DNA from: CF-39 sp035651155
GTDB taxonomy: Bacteria > Chloroflexota > Limnocylindria > P2-11E
Assembly: GCA_035651155.1 (NCBI GenBank)
Contig: DASRGG010000002.1
Location: 183,383-247,382, forward strand
Reading direction: 5' to 3'
Length of the DNA: 64,000 nucleotides
Below the pieces are notes generated by a model that ran no database searches, was not told where the DNA came from, and saw nothing but the letters and a program-made list of their open reading frames with translations. Shown here in pieces: positions 42,841 through 50,928 of the stretch (positions are counted from its first letter, which is position 1; every line of letters begins with the position of its first letter). The position numbers and the translations under genes are program-made.

Positions 42841-43448
42841 CGCGACTCCGCGGCCAGGCGCGCGCGCAGCTTCGCGGCCGCGAGCCCTCGGTGCGATATC
42901 GCGTGCTTCTCGTCGGGACCGAGCTCGGCCATGGTGCGCCCGTCGCCCGCGATCACGAAGATCGGGTCGTAGCCGAAGCCCTGCCCTCCGCGCGGCGCGT
43001 GACCGATCTCGCCGCGCACCTCACCCTCGAAGAGCTCGACCCGGCCGTCGGGCGCCGCGAGCGCCGCGACGCACACGAACCGCGCGCCGCGGGCCTCCAC
43101 CCCTTCGAGCAGCGCGAGCAGCCGGCTGTTGCGCTCCTCCGCCGTCGCGTCCTCGCCGAAGAAGCGGCGGCTGCGCAGACCCGGCGCGCCGCGGAGCGCG
43201 TCGACCTCGAGGCCCGAATCGTCGGCGACGGTGCGGAGGCCGGTCGCCGCGGCGTACGCGCGCGCCTTGTGCGCGGCGTTGTCGGCGAAGGTTTCGCCTT
43301 CCTCGTCGGGCTCGGCCGGCACCGCGTCGAGGTCCTGCGGCACGACGAGGACCGCATCGACCCCCGCGAGCAGCTCGCGCCACTCCCTCTGCTTTCCCGG
43401 ATTGCCCGAGCCGATGAGCAGGACGTGCTCGCCCCGCGGAGCGCTCAC
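42837..43448 (-). CDS. rdgB: XTP/dITP pyrophosphatase
   Basis: The 203-aa protein has the HAM1/RdgB pattern: LLIGSGNPGKQREW, the acidic metal site in EEGETFADNAAHKARAYA and VADDSGLEVDAL, and GFGYDPIF. It removes non-canonical purine triphosphates. GTG 43448 overlaps the upstream stop as GTGA. It is separated from rph by the ydeI-like gene. Confidence 0.93.
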   Translation of the reverse strand: MSAPRGEHVLLIGSGNPGKQREWRELLAGVDAVLVVPQDLDAVPAEPDEEGETFADNAAHKARAYAAATGLRTVADDSGLEVDALRGAPGLRSRRFFGEDATAEERNSRLLALLEGVEARGARFVCVAALAAPDGRVELFEGEVRGEIGHAPRGGQGFGYDPIFVIAGDGRTMAELGPDEKHAISHRGLAAAKLRARLAAESR

Positions 43449-43999
43449 GAGCTCACGCTCCGCACGATGGCCGCCAGGCGCTTCGCGCGCGTCTCCGGCC
43501 GCTTCGCGGTGACGAGCGACGCCAGGTGCGGCTTCTTCGCGCCGGGCGTGAGCGCGTCGAAGCGCCGCGTCGCGCCCGCCGCGGCGAGGGCCCTCTTCAG
43601 ATCCGGCGGCACCTCGAGCGCCTCGACGCTGTCGAGGAGCGTCCACGTTCCATCGCGCTTCGCGGCCTCGATCTTCGCGAGTCCCGCCGGCCGCAGGCGC
43701 CCTTCCTTGACGAGGCGCGCGATGCGCTCCTTGTTCGTGCGCGACCATCCGCTGCCCGCCTTGCGCGGCGTGTAGAGCGACATGGTCCGGAGGTCGTCGA
43801 CCGGCTTCACCACGCTGTCGATCCAGCCGTAGCAGAGCGCCTCCTGCACGGCGTCCTCGTATTCGACGAACGGCTTGCCCGTCGCGCGCCTGTAGGAGAC
43901 GAGCCACACACCCTGCGCGGACGCGTGGTGGTCGCGCAGCCAGCTTCGCCATTCGGCCGTGGTCTTCGGGTGGACGCGCGGGTAGCCGGACGCGCTCAC
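43445..43999 (-). CDS. YdeI/OmpD-associated family protein
   Basis: The 184-aa protein matches the YdeI-type family: PKTTAEWRSWLRDHH, ALCYGWIDSVVKPVDD, RTMSLYTPRKAGSGWS and a C-terminal basic tail. The family has been linked to antimicrobial-peptide tolerance in enterics, but its activity is unknown. The GTG start lies seven bases from a 38-bp repeat that also precedes rph. Confidence 0.8.
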   Translation of the reverse strand: MSASGYPRVHPKTTAEWRSWLRDHHASAQGVWLVSYRRATGKPFVEYEDAVQEALCYGWIDSVVKPVDDLRTMSLYTPRKAGSGWSRTNKERIARLVKEGRLRPAGLAKIEAAKRDGTWTLLDSVEALEVPPDLKRALAAAGATRRFDALTPGAKKPHLASLVTAKRPETRAKRLAAIVRSVSS

Positions 44000-44006
44000 G
44001 TTCTAT

Positions 44007-44044
44007 CTCTCGTTGTCACTCGAGGGCAGGACTCGCTCCTCGCG
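44007..44044. repeat. 38-bp dispersed repeat, copy 1
   Basis: The core TCTCGTYGTCACTCGARRGC continues as AGGACTCGCTC-TCGCG and recurs at 44782-44819 in the same orientation with about four mismatches. It lies just upstream of the ydeI-like start. The distal flanks of the copies differ but both can form hairpins. Confidence 0.7.
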
Positions 44045-44068
44045 AGTACATCGCTCGTCGCTCGGCGT

Positions 44069-44779
44069 TCATCCAAGCGCGGCGCGCTGTGCCTCGACGA
44101 GCTTCGCGATGCCGCGGAGTCCGAGGTCGAGCACCTCGTTGAAGTCCACCTTGGAGAACGGCCGGCCTTCGGCGGTGCCTTGGACCTCGATGAGCTCGCC
44201 GTCGCTCGTCGCGACGATGTTCACGTCCGCGTCCGCGATCGAATCCTCGGCGTACGCGAGGTCGAGCATGAGCTCGCCCCGCACGAATCCCGCGGAGACC
44301 GCGGCGACCTGCTTGCGCACCGGGCGCGGCGTGAAGTGACGGAGCGCGTGCGCGAGCGCTACGTAGCCGCCGGTGATGGCGGCGGTGCGCGTCCCGCCGT
44401 CGGCCTGCAGGACCTCGCAGTCGATGATGACGCTGCGCGAGCCCAGCGCCTTCAGGTCGACCGCCGACCGCAGCGCGCGCCCGACGAGGCGCTGGATCTC
44501 GAAGGTGCGACCGCCGGGACGGCCCTCCAGGCTCTCGCGGCGGCTGCGCTCGGGCGTGGAGCGCGGGAGCATGGCGTACTCGGCGGTGACCCAACCCTGC
44601 TCCTTGCCGAGCAGGTGCCGCGGCACGCTCTCCTCGATCGTCGCGAGGCACAGCACCTGCGTGTCGCCGAACGAGATGCGCGCGGAGCCTTCGGCGAACT
44701 TCGACACGCCGATCTCGATCTTCACCGGCCGCAGCGCGTCGTATGCACGCCCGTCCGGGCGTGCGTACTTCTTGCTCAA
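44069..44779 (-). CDS. rph: Ribonuclease PH
   Basis: The 236-aa protein has the RNase PH signature: RPDGRAYDALRPVKIEIG, the phosphate-binding RSTPERSRRESLEGRPGGRT, VIIDCEVLQADGGTRTAAIT and the late DLAYAEDSIADADVNIV. It trims tRNA 3' ends phosphorolytically. TTG 44779 gives the usual length (about 240 aa). The 38-bp repeat occupies the 5' UTR. Confidence 0.93.
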   Translation of the reverse strand: MSKKYARPDGRAYDALRPVKIEIGVSKFAEGSARISFGDTQVLCLATIEESVPRHLLGKEQGWVTAEYAMLPRSTPERSRRESLEGRPGGRTFEIQRLVGRALRSAVDLKALGSRSVIIDCEVLQADGGTRTAAITGGYVALAHALRHFTPRPVRKQVAAVSAGFVRGELMLDLAYAEDSIADADVNIVATSDGELIEVQGTAEGRPFSKVDFNEVLDLGLRGIAKLVEAQRAALG

Positions 44780-44781
44780 TT

Positions 44782-44819
44782 TCTCGTCGTCACTCGAAAG
44801 CAGGACTCGCTCGTCGCGG
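44782..44819. repeat. 38-bp dispersed repeat, copy 2
   Basis: This copy sits two bases upstream of the rph TTG and matches the element at 44007-44044. It is followed by GCGGC-AAA-GCCGC, a short perfect hairpin absent from copy 1. Confidence 0.7.
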
Positions 44820-44840
44820 CAAAGCCGCTCCTCGCGCGCC

Positions 44841-45728
44841 TCATAGTGCGCTCTCCTCCCACATCCGCCGCATCTCGTCCGGAGCGTACGACTCCAGCGC
44901 CCTTCCCTCCCGGCGCGCCCGCCGCTCGATCCGCGCGACGCGCGCGGCGAACCGCTCGTTCGCCTCGCGGAGCGCGCTCTCGGCGTCGAAGCCCTTCTCG
45001 CGCGCCGCGGCCACGAGATCGAACAGCAGCTCACCGAGGAACGCCGGGTCGTCGACGTCGAGCGGCAGGTCGACGCGCTCGTGCGTGATGCCGACGCGCG
45101 CGGCGCGCTCCTGCAGCCGCTCGGCGGCGAAGAGCGCCGGCAGCTCTCGCGGGACGCCGGACAGGATGCTGTCGTCCTTCTGCCCGCCGGCCTCGCGCTC
45201 CTCGCGCTTGATGCGCTCCCACTGCGCGAGGAGGTCGCCCGAGATCCCGGTGTCCGCGAAGACGTGCGGGTGCCGGCGCACGAGCTTCTCGCCCAGCCGG
45301 CGCGCGACGTCGGAGATGTCGAACGCGCCTTCCTCGTAGGCGATCTGGGCGTGCAGCGCGATCTGCAAGAGGAGGTCGCCGAGCTCGTCGCGCAGCCGGT
45401 CGAGGTCGCCCGAGTCGAGCGCCTCCAGCGCCTCGTACGCCTCCTCCAGCAGGTGCGGGCGCAGGCTCGCGTGCGTCTGCTCGCGGTCCCACGGGCAGCC
45501 GTCCGGCGCGCGCAGGCGCTCGGCGATGCGCGTCACCGCGGCGACCGACGCGAGATCCGCGTACGGCTCGCGCGGCGGCAGGAGCGCGAAGCGCGATCCA
45601 AGGGGCTCCGGCCGCACGTCATCGCCGTAACGCTTCCGGAGGATGGCCATGTCCGGCTCGGCGTCGAGCACGAGCACGACGGGACGGAGCGTGGTGAACG
45701 AGTGGCGGTCGAGCCCGCTCGCGGGCAC
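44841..45728 (-). CDS. mazG: MazG nucleoside triphosphate pyrophosphohydrolase
   Basis: The 295-aa protein contains the MazG core: GCPWDREQTHASLRPHLLEE, the E-x-x-E...E-x-x-D metal sites (EEAYEALEAL and DELGDLLLQIALHA) and the second half VGITHERVDLPLDVDDPAFL. MazG hydrolyses NTPs to NMPs. About 60 N-terminal residues resemble the linker of YabN-type methylase-MazG fusions but no methylase domain remains. GTG 45728 is the first canonical start; the frame itself extends upstream. Confidence 0.9.
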   Translation of the reverse strand: MPASGLDRHSFTTLRPVVLVLDAEPDMAILRKRYGDDVRPEPLGSRFALLPPREPYADLASVAAVTRIAERLRAPDGCPWDREQTHASLRPHLLEEAYEALEALDSGDLDRLRDELGDLLLQIALHAQIAYEEGAFDISDVARRLGEKLVRRHPHVFADTGISGDLLAQWERIKREEREAGGQKDDSILSGVPRELPALFAAERLQERAARVGITHERVDLPLDVDDPAFLGELLFDLVAAAREKGFDAESALREANERFAARVARIERRARREGRALESYAPDEMRRMWEESAL

Positions 45729-45783
45729 GACGTCGACGCCTCCCGGAAAGCGCGCGAGGAGACGCTCGAGGGCCGCGGCGAGC

Positions 45784-47148
45784 TCAGGTGTCGAGCTCGT
45801 GGCCGGGGACCAGCTTGTGGATCTCGCGCGCCTTCTTCTGATGTTGATACCAGTAGTCGTACGCGTTGTCCGAGATCTTCTTCTTCTGGTCGTCGTCGAG
45901 CGCGCGGCTTTCGTCCTTCTCGAGGACCTTGTACCAGACGGTCTGCGAGGCGTCGCTCTTCTGCGCGCTCACCTTGCCGGCCGGGAGCGCGAAGACGTCG
46001 TTCTCGATGTCGAGGCGCGTGATCATGCCGTGCGCGAACCAGCCGAGGTCGCCGCCCTTGTCCTGCGTGGCGGTGTCCTCGCTGTACTGCTTCACGATCT
46101 CGGCGAAGTCCCTGCCGTCGTCGATCGCCTTCTGGATGTCGTTGACCTTCTTCAGCTGATCGGTGAACGACTGGAAGTCGCCGCCGCTCACCTTGGGCGC
46201 CCCGACCGCGATCCAGGCGAGGTGGACCTGGGGCGTCGGCGATCGCACCGAGACCGACTTCGCCTTCTCGGTGTAGAGATCCTTCAGGACGTCGTAGCGC
46301 ACGTGCGCCTTCACGTCGGCGACGGAGAAGCCGTACGACTTCGCGCGCTGCACGAACGTGCTGTCGTCGGGACCCTTCGTCTCGAGGAGCTGGATGATGT
46401 GATAGCCGTACGAGCTCTTCACCGGGTCGGAGACCTCGCCGATCTTGAGCGCGCGCACCGCGTCCTCGAACTCCTTCACGAACTGGCCCTTGCCGACGAA
46501 GCCGAGGTCGCCACCGGAGCCCTTCGACCCCGGATCGTCGGAGCTCTCGCTCGCGGTCTTGTTCCAGAGCGCCTGGTCGTTGGGCGAGGCCTTGAGCTGC
46601 GCCGCGATCGTCTTGGCCTTCGCGAGGGCGTTCGCGTCCGCGGCCGCCGCGGCGTCCGGCGCGTCGCCCTCGGGCTTCGGCGTGACGAGGATGTGGCGCG
46701 CGTGGTACTCGCCGTAGTCGGCGGCGTAGCGGTCGTCGATCTGCTGCTGCGTGACCACGACGCCGTCCTGCCTCGCGTTCTGGTCGAGGATGTTGTGCTC
46801 GACGAGCGCGTCGAGCGCGACGGTGTCGTAGGTCTGCTTCTGCTGCAGGATCTGCCGGTCGTTCTCGTACCCCGGCGGCACGCCGTAGTCGATGTAGAAG
46901 CGCACGTACTGGTAGTTGCGCTCGCGGGTGTAGTCGCGCATCGCGAACGACCGGCCGTCGATGGTGACCGCGGGCTTCAGGTTCTCGTTGTAGTAGCGGT
47001 CGGTCGCCGCCCACGCGACGAGCCCGAGCGTGAAGAACAGGATCGCCGAGAAGACGGTGACGACGAGCGCCTGCTGCCTGCGCTCGCGCTGCCACCGCGC
47101 CATGCGCTGGCGCTGGGTGAGACGTGGCAGAGGGATCCGGCGTGCCAT
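45784..47148 (-). CDS. SurA/PpiC-type peptidyl-prolyl isomerase, membrane-anchored
   Basis: The 454-aa protein has one N-terminal helix (VVTVFSAILFFTLGLVAWAA), a SurA_N-like helical region and two parvulin domains, marked by ARHILVTPKP...GGDLGFVGKGQFVKEFEDA and HLAWIAVGAP...GGDLGWFAHGM. It should act outside the membrane as a foldase. ATG 47148 has a GAGGT site at 4 nt. It lies upstream of mazG on the same strand. Confidence 0.88.
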   Translation of the reverse strand: MARRIPLPRLTQRQRMARWQRERRQQALVVTVFSAILFFTLGLVAWAATDRYYNENLKPAVTIDGRSFAMRDYTRERNYQYVRFYIDYGVPPGYENDRQILQQKQTYDTVALDALVEHNILDQNARQDGVVVTQQQIDDRYAADYGEYHARHILVTPKPEGDAPDAAAAADANALAKAKTIAAQLKASPNDQALWNKTASESSDDPGSKGSGGDLGFVGKGQFVKEFEDAVRALKIGEVSDPVKSSYGYHIIQLLETKGPDDSTFVQRAKSYGFSVADVKAHVRYDVLKDLYTEKAKSVSVRSPTPQVHLAWIAVGAPKVSGGDFQSFTDQLKKVNDIQKAIDDGRDFAEIVKQYSEDTATQDKGGDLGWFAHGMITRLDIENDVFALPAGKVSAQKSDASQTVWYKVLEKDESRALDDDQKKKISDNAYDYWYQHQKKAREIHKLVPGHELDT

Positions 47149-47179
47149 GGGGACCTCGATTCTAACGTCGTCGGGAGCG

Positions 47180-48310
47180 TTACCCGCGGTACACGGCGAG
47201 CGTGTCGCGCGCTGCGCGGTCCCATGAGAAGAGCGCGGCCCGCGGCCGGGCCCGCTCGCGCAGGCGCGCCTGAAGCGCGCCGTCGGCGAGATAAGCGAGG
47301 AGCGCGTCCCCGAGCTCGTCGGGACGCGCGCCGTCCACCAGCACCCCCGCGTCGCCCACGACCTCCTCGACCGCGCCGGCGCGGAAGCCCACCACCGGCG
47401 TGCCGGCGGCGAGCGACTCGAGCGGCGTGAGGCCGAAGCCCTCGAGGAGCGCGGGGTGGAGCAGGCATTCGGCCGCCGCGTACAGCGCGGCGAGCTCCGC
47501 GTCGGTGACCTGGCCCGCGAGGACGACGCGGTCGCGCGGCGCGTGCCCTCGCTCGAGAGCCGCACGGAGAAAGGGCGCGAGCCCGCCGAGCTGCCCGGCG
47601 ACCACGAGCCGCAGATCGCCGTGCCGCTCGGCGGCACGCGCGAACGCGGAGACGAGGCCGTCCATGTTCTTGCGCGGATCGAACTGGCCGACGTACAGCA
47701 CGTACGGCGGCGCGACGCCGAAGCGCACGCGCACGATGCGTTCCGCCTCGTCGCGCGGCGGCGGCGCGAACGCGGCGTCTACCGCCTCCGGGATCACGGT
47801 GACGCGCGAATCCGGCACGCGCAGGCGCTCGACGACGTCGCGCTTGGTCGCCTCGGACACCGCGATGACCGCGTCGGCGCGGCGCGCGAGCGCGTACGCC
47901 CAGGCGTGGCCGACGCGCGCGTGCGGCAGACGGAGGTAGTGCTCGGGCCAGCGGAGCGGCGCGAGATCGTGGATCGTGATCACCTGCCGCCCGACCCGCA
48001 GCAGCGGCAGCCCGAGCTGCACCGAGTGATAGACGTCGGGGCGCGCGAAGGGGAGCTCGAGCGAGAGGAGCACCGGATCGAGCGCGAGCATCGAGAGCTC
48101 GGGGCGGCGGAGCCGCAGCGTCGCGAGATCGCGATGCGGCGGCAGCGCGCCGGCGTCCGCGGCGGGGAAGCTGCGAAGGCGCAGGAGCGTCCACTCGATG
48201 TCGCTCGTGTCCTGGCGCGCGAATGCCGCGAGCAGATTGCGCGAGTAGCGCCCGATGCCGCGGACGCGCGCGACGGTCTGCAGGTGACGAGCGTCGAACG
48301 TGACGCGCAC
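47180..48310 (-). CDS. GT4-family glycosyltransferase
   Basis: The 376-aa GT-B protein begins MRVTFDARHLQTVARVRGIG and has the sugar-nucleotide site ALLEGFGLTPLESLAAGTPVVG with the E-x7-E motif. PYVLYVGQFDPRKNMDGLV is the usual mannosyltransferase-like start of the C-domain. It adds a sugar to a glycan or lipid on the cytosolic side. A TAGTTT box lies six bases before GTG 48310, divergent from the GT2 gene. Confidence 0.9.
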   Translation of the reverse strand: MRVTFDARHLQTVARVRGIGRYSRNLLAAFARQDTSDIEWTLLRLRSFPAADAGALPPHRDLATLRLRRPELSMLALDPVLLSLELPFARPDVYHSVQLGLPLLRVGRQVITIHDLAPLRWPEHYLRLPHARVGHAWAYALARRADAVIAVSEATKRDVVERLRVPDSRVTVIPEAVDAAFAPPPRDEAERIVRVRFGVAPPYVLYVGQFDPRKNMDGLVSAFARAAERHGDLRLVVAGQLGGLAPFLRAALERGHAPRDRVVLAGQVTDAELAALYAAAECLLHPALLEGFGLTPLESLAAGTPVVGFRAGAVEEVVGDAGVLVDGARPDELGDALLAYLADGALQARLRERARPRAALFSWDRAARDTLAVYRG

Positions 48311-48315
48311 GCCCC

Positions 48316-48322
48316 TAAACTA
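48316..48322. promoter_or_regulatory. Overlapping divergent leaderless promoters of the two glycosyltransferase genes
   Basis: TAGTTT (minus, 48322-48317) and TAAACT (plus, 48316-48321) are nearly the same seven bases read in both directions. Each ends six bases before the proposed start (GTG 48310 and ACG 48328). Confidence 0.5.
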
Positions 48323-48327
48323 CCCGC

Positions 48328-49020
48328 ACGTTCGCATCGGTCATCGTCCCCACGTACAACGAAGCGGGATCGCTTCCCCCTCTCATCGGACGGCTCGCGG
48401 CCGCGCTCGCGGGCCGCGGCTGGGAGCTCGTCGTCGTCGACGACGGCTCGCCCGATGGGACGGCCGATCTCGCCGAGCGGCTCGCCGCCGCGCATCCGGT
48501 GCGGGTGGTGCGGCGCGCGGGCAAGGCCGGCCTCGCGTCCGCGGTCGTTGCGGGATTCGCCGCCGCGAAGGGCGACACGCTCGTGGTCATGGACGCCGAT
48601 CTCTCGCACCCGCCCGAGCTCGTGCCGCGGCTGCTCGCGGCGATCGAGGGCGGCGCGGATCTCGCCATCGGCAGCCGGTACGTGAAGGGCGGCGGCGCGA
48701 TGGACTGGCCGCTGCGCCGCCGGGTCGTGTCGCGCGTCGCGTGCCTCATGGGGAACGTCCTCGTGCCGGTGCGCGACTCCACCTCCGGCTTCTTCGCGCT
48801 GCGCCGCTCCGTCATCGAGGGCGTCAAGCTCAATCCGATCGGATTCAAGATCGGCTTCGAGGTCATGGCGCGCGGCCGCTACCGGCGCGCGATCGAGGTG
48901 CCGTACGTGTTCCGCGACCGCGAGCACGGCGAGTCGAAATTCGGGCAGCGCGAGATCGGCCAGTACCTGATCCAGCTCGGTCAGGTCGCGCGCGACCGCA
49001 TCCTGCGCAGGGCGCGGTGA
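48328..49020 (+). CDS. GT2 polyprenol-phosphate glycosyltransferase, DPM1-like (ACG start proposed)
   Basis: The protein starts ASVIVPTYNEAG and has VVDDGSPDGTADLAE, the D-x-D-like MDADLSHPPELVPRLL, and GSRYVKGGG, the signature of dolichol/polyprenol-phosphate mannose synthases without membrane helices. An in-frame TAA lies at 48316-48318, and the first canonical start (GTG 48499) comes after the catalytic VDDGS. ACG 48328 is exactly six bases after TAAACT, the spacing seen at other leaderless genes. The frame is secure; the start codon is inference. Confidence 0.82.
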   Translation, partial: TFASVIVPTYNEAGSLPPLIGRLAAALAGRGWELVVVDDGSPDGTADLAERLAAAHPVRVVRRAGKAGLASAVVAGFAAAKGDTLVVMDADLSHPPELVPRLLAAIEGGADLAIGSRYVKGGGAMDWPLRRRVVSRVACLMGNVLVPVRDSTSGFFALRRSVIEGVKLNPIGFKIGFEVMARGRYRRAIEVPYVFRDREHGESKFGQREIGQYLIQLGQVARDRILRRAR

Positions 49021-49074
49021 ACGTCGCCGACCTCGAGCTGCGTCGTGCGACGCACGAGGGCGGCGGCCTTCGAA

Positions 49075-49103
49075 TTTACGAAACTCGCACTTTCGCATAC
49101 AAC
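49075..49103 (+). promoter_or_regulatory. Promoter of the AbrB-RelE pair
   Basis: TTTACG, 17 nt and TACAAC end six bases before GTG 49110, again a leaderless geometry. It supports that start over the in-frame GTG at 49017 that overlaps the GT2 stop. Confidence 0.55.
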
Positions 49104-49109
49104 GGCCGC

Positions 49110-49394
49110 GTGGCCAACGAACGACGCGTCACGTTGCGCCGCAACGCGCGGATCACGTTGCCGGTCGACGTGCGCGAGCGCGTCCACGCCGAGGAAGGCG
49201 GTGTCTTCATCGCCGAGGTGACCGAAGACGAGGACATCGTGCTTCGGCGGCGGCGCCTGGTTGACGCGAGCCAAGCGTACTTCTGGTCCGACGCGTGGCA
49301 GAAGGGCGAGCGCGAAGCACAGGCCGACATCCGCGCCGGCCGTACCAAGAAGTTCAGGTCAGCGAAGGATCTGATCGCCGATATCGATCGGTGA
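49110..49394 (+). CDS. AbrB/SpoVT-like antitoxin
   Basis: The 94-aa protein has an N-terminal swapped-hairpin domain (RRVTLRRNARITLPVDVRERV, GGVFIAEVTEDEDIVL) and a helical C-terminal tail that would wrap a toxin. AbrB-type antitoxins bind their own promoter. The stop overlaps the toxin start as GTGA. An alternative start at 49017 would add 31 residues. Confidence 0.75.
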   Translation: MANERRVTLRRNARITLPVDVRERVHAEEGGVFIAEVTEDEDIVLRRRRLVDASQAYFWSDAWQKGEREAQADIRAGRTKKFRSAKDLIADIDR

Positions 49395-49657
49395 CGCGTG
49401 ATCCTCGAACGAACGAGCGCTTCAGGCGAGCCGCGAGGAAGCTCGGCCGCGATGACCGCGAGCGGCTTGCGCGAGCCCTTCTGCGGCTGGAGACCGGTCT
49501 CCGTCACCCCTCGCTCCGCGTGAAGCGCGTCCAGGGCACCGCCGCGGTGTGGGAAGCCCGCGCCGGCGATGAGCCGCGGATCACGTTCGAGATGATCGAA
49601 GGTGGGGTGCTCCCGCGGAATGTTGGACGGCACGACGCGACGCTGAGGTCGCCGTGA
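49391..49657 (+). CDS. RelE/ParE-like toxin
   Basis: The 88-aa basic protein follows the RelE-fold pattern: NERFRRAARKLGRDDRERLARAL, LRVKRVQGTAAVWEARAGDEPRITFEM and a terminal RNVGRHDATLRSP with the usual G-x-H. RelE toxins cleave mRNA in the ribosome; ParE toxins poison gyrase, and the sequence does not decide. It is coupled to the AbrB-type antitoxin. Confidence 0.78.
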   Translation: MTRDPRTNERFRRAARKLGRDDRERLARALLRLETGLRHPSLRVKRVQGTAAVWEARAGDEPRITFEMIEGGVLPRNVGRHDATLRSP

Positions 49658-49692
49658 CCGCGTCCGTCAGCGGGCGAGGCACGGAGGCGAAA

Positions 49693-49719
49693 GAGGCGCG
49701 AGAGGCGCGAGAGGCGCGA
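49693..49719. repeat. Three tandem copies of GAGGCGCGA
   Basis: Three perfect 9-bp units lie in the 100-bp gap between the toxin gene and the convergent aminotransferase gene. No function is evident. Confidence 0.6.
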
Positions 49720-49757
49720 TGCGCGCGGGCGCGGCTCGGCACGGGATCGGGGCCGTG

Positions 49758-50918
49758 TCAGCGCGTGCCGAGCTCCTCCCGCAGCGACTCGATGACCCAC
49801 GACTGCTGCTCGCCCGTCATCTCCGCGAAGAGCGGGATGAGCATCGTGGTCCGCGTCGCCTCTTCGGTCACCGGCAGGCTGACCTTCCCGTAACGCGACG
49901 TGTACGTCTTCTCGAGGTGCGAGGCCATGACACCGCGGCGCGTCGCGATCCCGCGGCGCAGCAGGTTCGTCATGAGCTCCTCACGGTCGAGCCGGCAGTC
50001 CTTCGTGAGGCGCAGGCAGTACGACTGGTACGTGTGCGACGCGTATGGCGGCACGTACGGGATCTCGATGCCCTTCACCTCGGCGAGCTCGCGGTTGTAG
50101 CGCTCGGCCTTCGCGCGGCGGATGCGCAGCAGCTCGTCGAGCCTGCGGATCTGCACCAGGCCGATCGAGGCCTGGATGTCGGTCATGCGGTAGTTGAAGC
50201 CGAGCTCGGCGTACTCCTCGATGATCACGCGGTCGGCCCTGTGGCGGTCGAGGTCCGACACGGTCATGCCGTGCGCGCGCAGCTTGCGCGCTCGGTCGGC
50301 GACCGCGTCGTCGTCGGTCGTGATCATGCCGCCCTCGCCGGTGGTGATGACCTTGCGCGGGTGGAACGAGAAGACGGTCTGATGCGCGTTGGAGCCGACC
50401 TTGCGGCCTTTGTACGCCTCGCCGATCGCCGGAGCGGCGTCCTCGACGACGTCCAGCCCGTGCTTCTTGGCGATGTCGTTGATCGCGTCGATGTCGCACG
50501 CGAGGCCGATCTGGTCGATCGGCATGATCGCCTTCGTCCTCTTCGTGATGCGCTTCTCGACGTCGTTGGGGTCGATGGTGAAGGTGCGCGGGTCGACCTC
50601 GCAGAACACCACGTCGGCTCCGGTGTAGAGCACCGCGTTCGCCGAGGCGATGAACGTGAACGAGGGGACGATGACCTCGTCGCCCTTCCCGATGCCCGCC
50701 GCGGTGAGCGCGAGATGCAGGCCGGTCGTGCACGACGTGGTCGCGACACCGTGCTTCGCGCCGACGTAGCTCGCGACGGCCTTCTCGAACTCGGCGACCT
50801 TGGGGCCCTGCGTCACCCAGCCGCTCTTGATGGACTCGAACGGTGCGCGCGCCTCCTCCTCGCCGAGGGACGGCTTCGTGATCGGGACGTTCAGCTTCTT
50901 ACGGGTCTCGGTCGCCAT
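49758..50918 (-). CDS. DegT/DnrJ/EryC1 sugar aminotransferase
   Basis: The 386-aa PLP enzyme has TTSCTTGLHLALTAAG, the PLP-aspartate VVEDAAPAIGEAYKG and the Schiff-base lysine in VFSFHPRKVITTGEGG. These enzymes aminate keto-sugars on nucleotide carriers. It begins 11 nt after the epimerase gene stop. The specific sugar cannot be deduced. Confidence 0.9.
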   Translation of the reverse strand: MATETRKKLNVPITKPSLGEEEARAPFESIKSGWVTQGPKVAEFEKAVASYVGAKHGVATTSCTTGLHLALTAAGIGKGDEVIVPSFTFIASANAVLYTGADVVFCEVDPRTFTIDPNDVEKRITKRTKAIMPIDQIGLACDIDAINDIAKKHGLDVVEDAAPAIGEAYKGRKVGSNAHQTVFSFHPRKVITTGEGGMITTDDDAVADRARKLRAHGMTVSDLDRHRADRVIIEEYAELGFNYRMTDIQASIGLVQIRRLDELLRIRRAKAERYNRELAEVKGIEIPYVPPYASHTYQSYCLRLTKDCRLDREELMTNLLRRGIATRRGVMASHLEKTYTSRYGKVSLPVTEEATRTTMLIPLFAEMTGEQQSWVIESLREELGTR

Positions 50919-50928
50919 CGCTGCCTCC

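Noticed and set aside
48499..49020. GTG 48499 as the start of the GT2 glycosyltransferase.
   Set aside because: It would delete the nucleotide-binding VPTYNEAG and VDDGSPDG motifs that are encoded in frame immediately upstream.
49690..49720. Tandem GAGGCGCGA repeats as a possible CRISPR or regulatory array.
   Set aside because: Only three 9-bp units without spacers; simple sequence repeat is sufficient.
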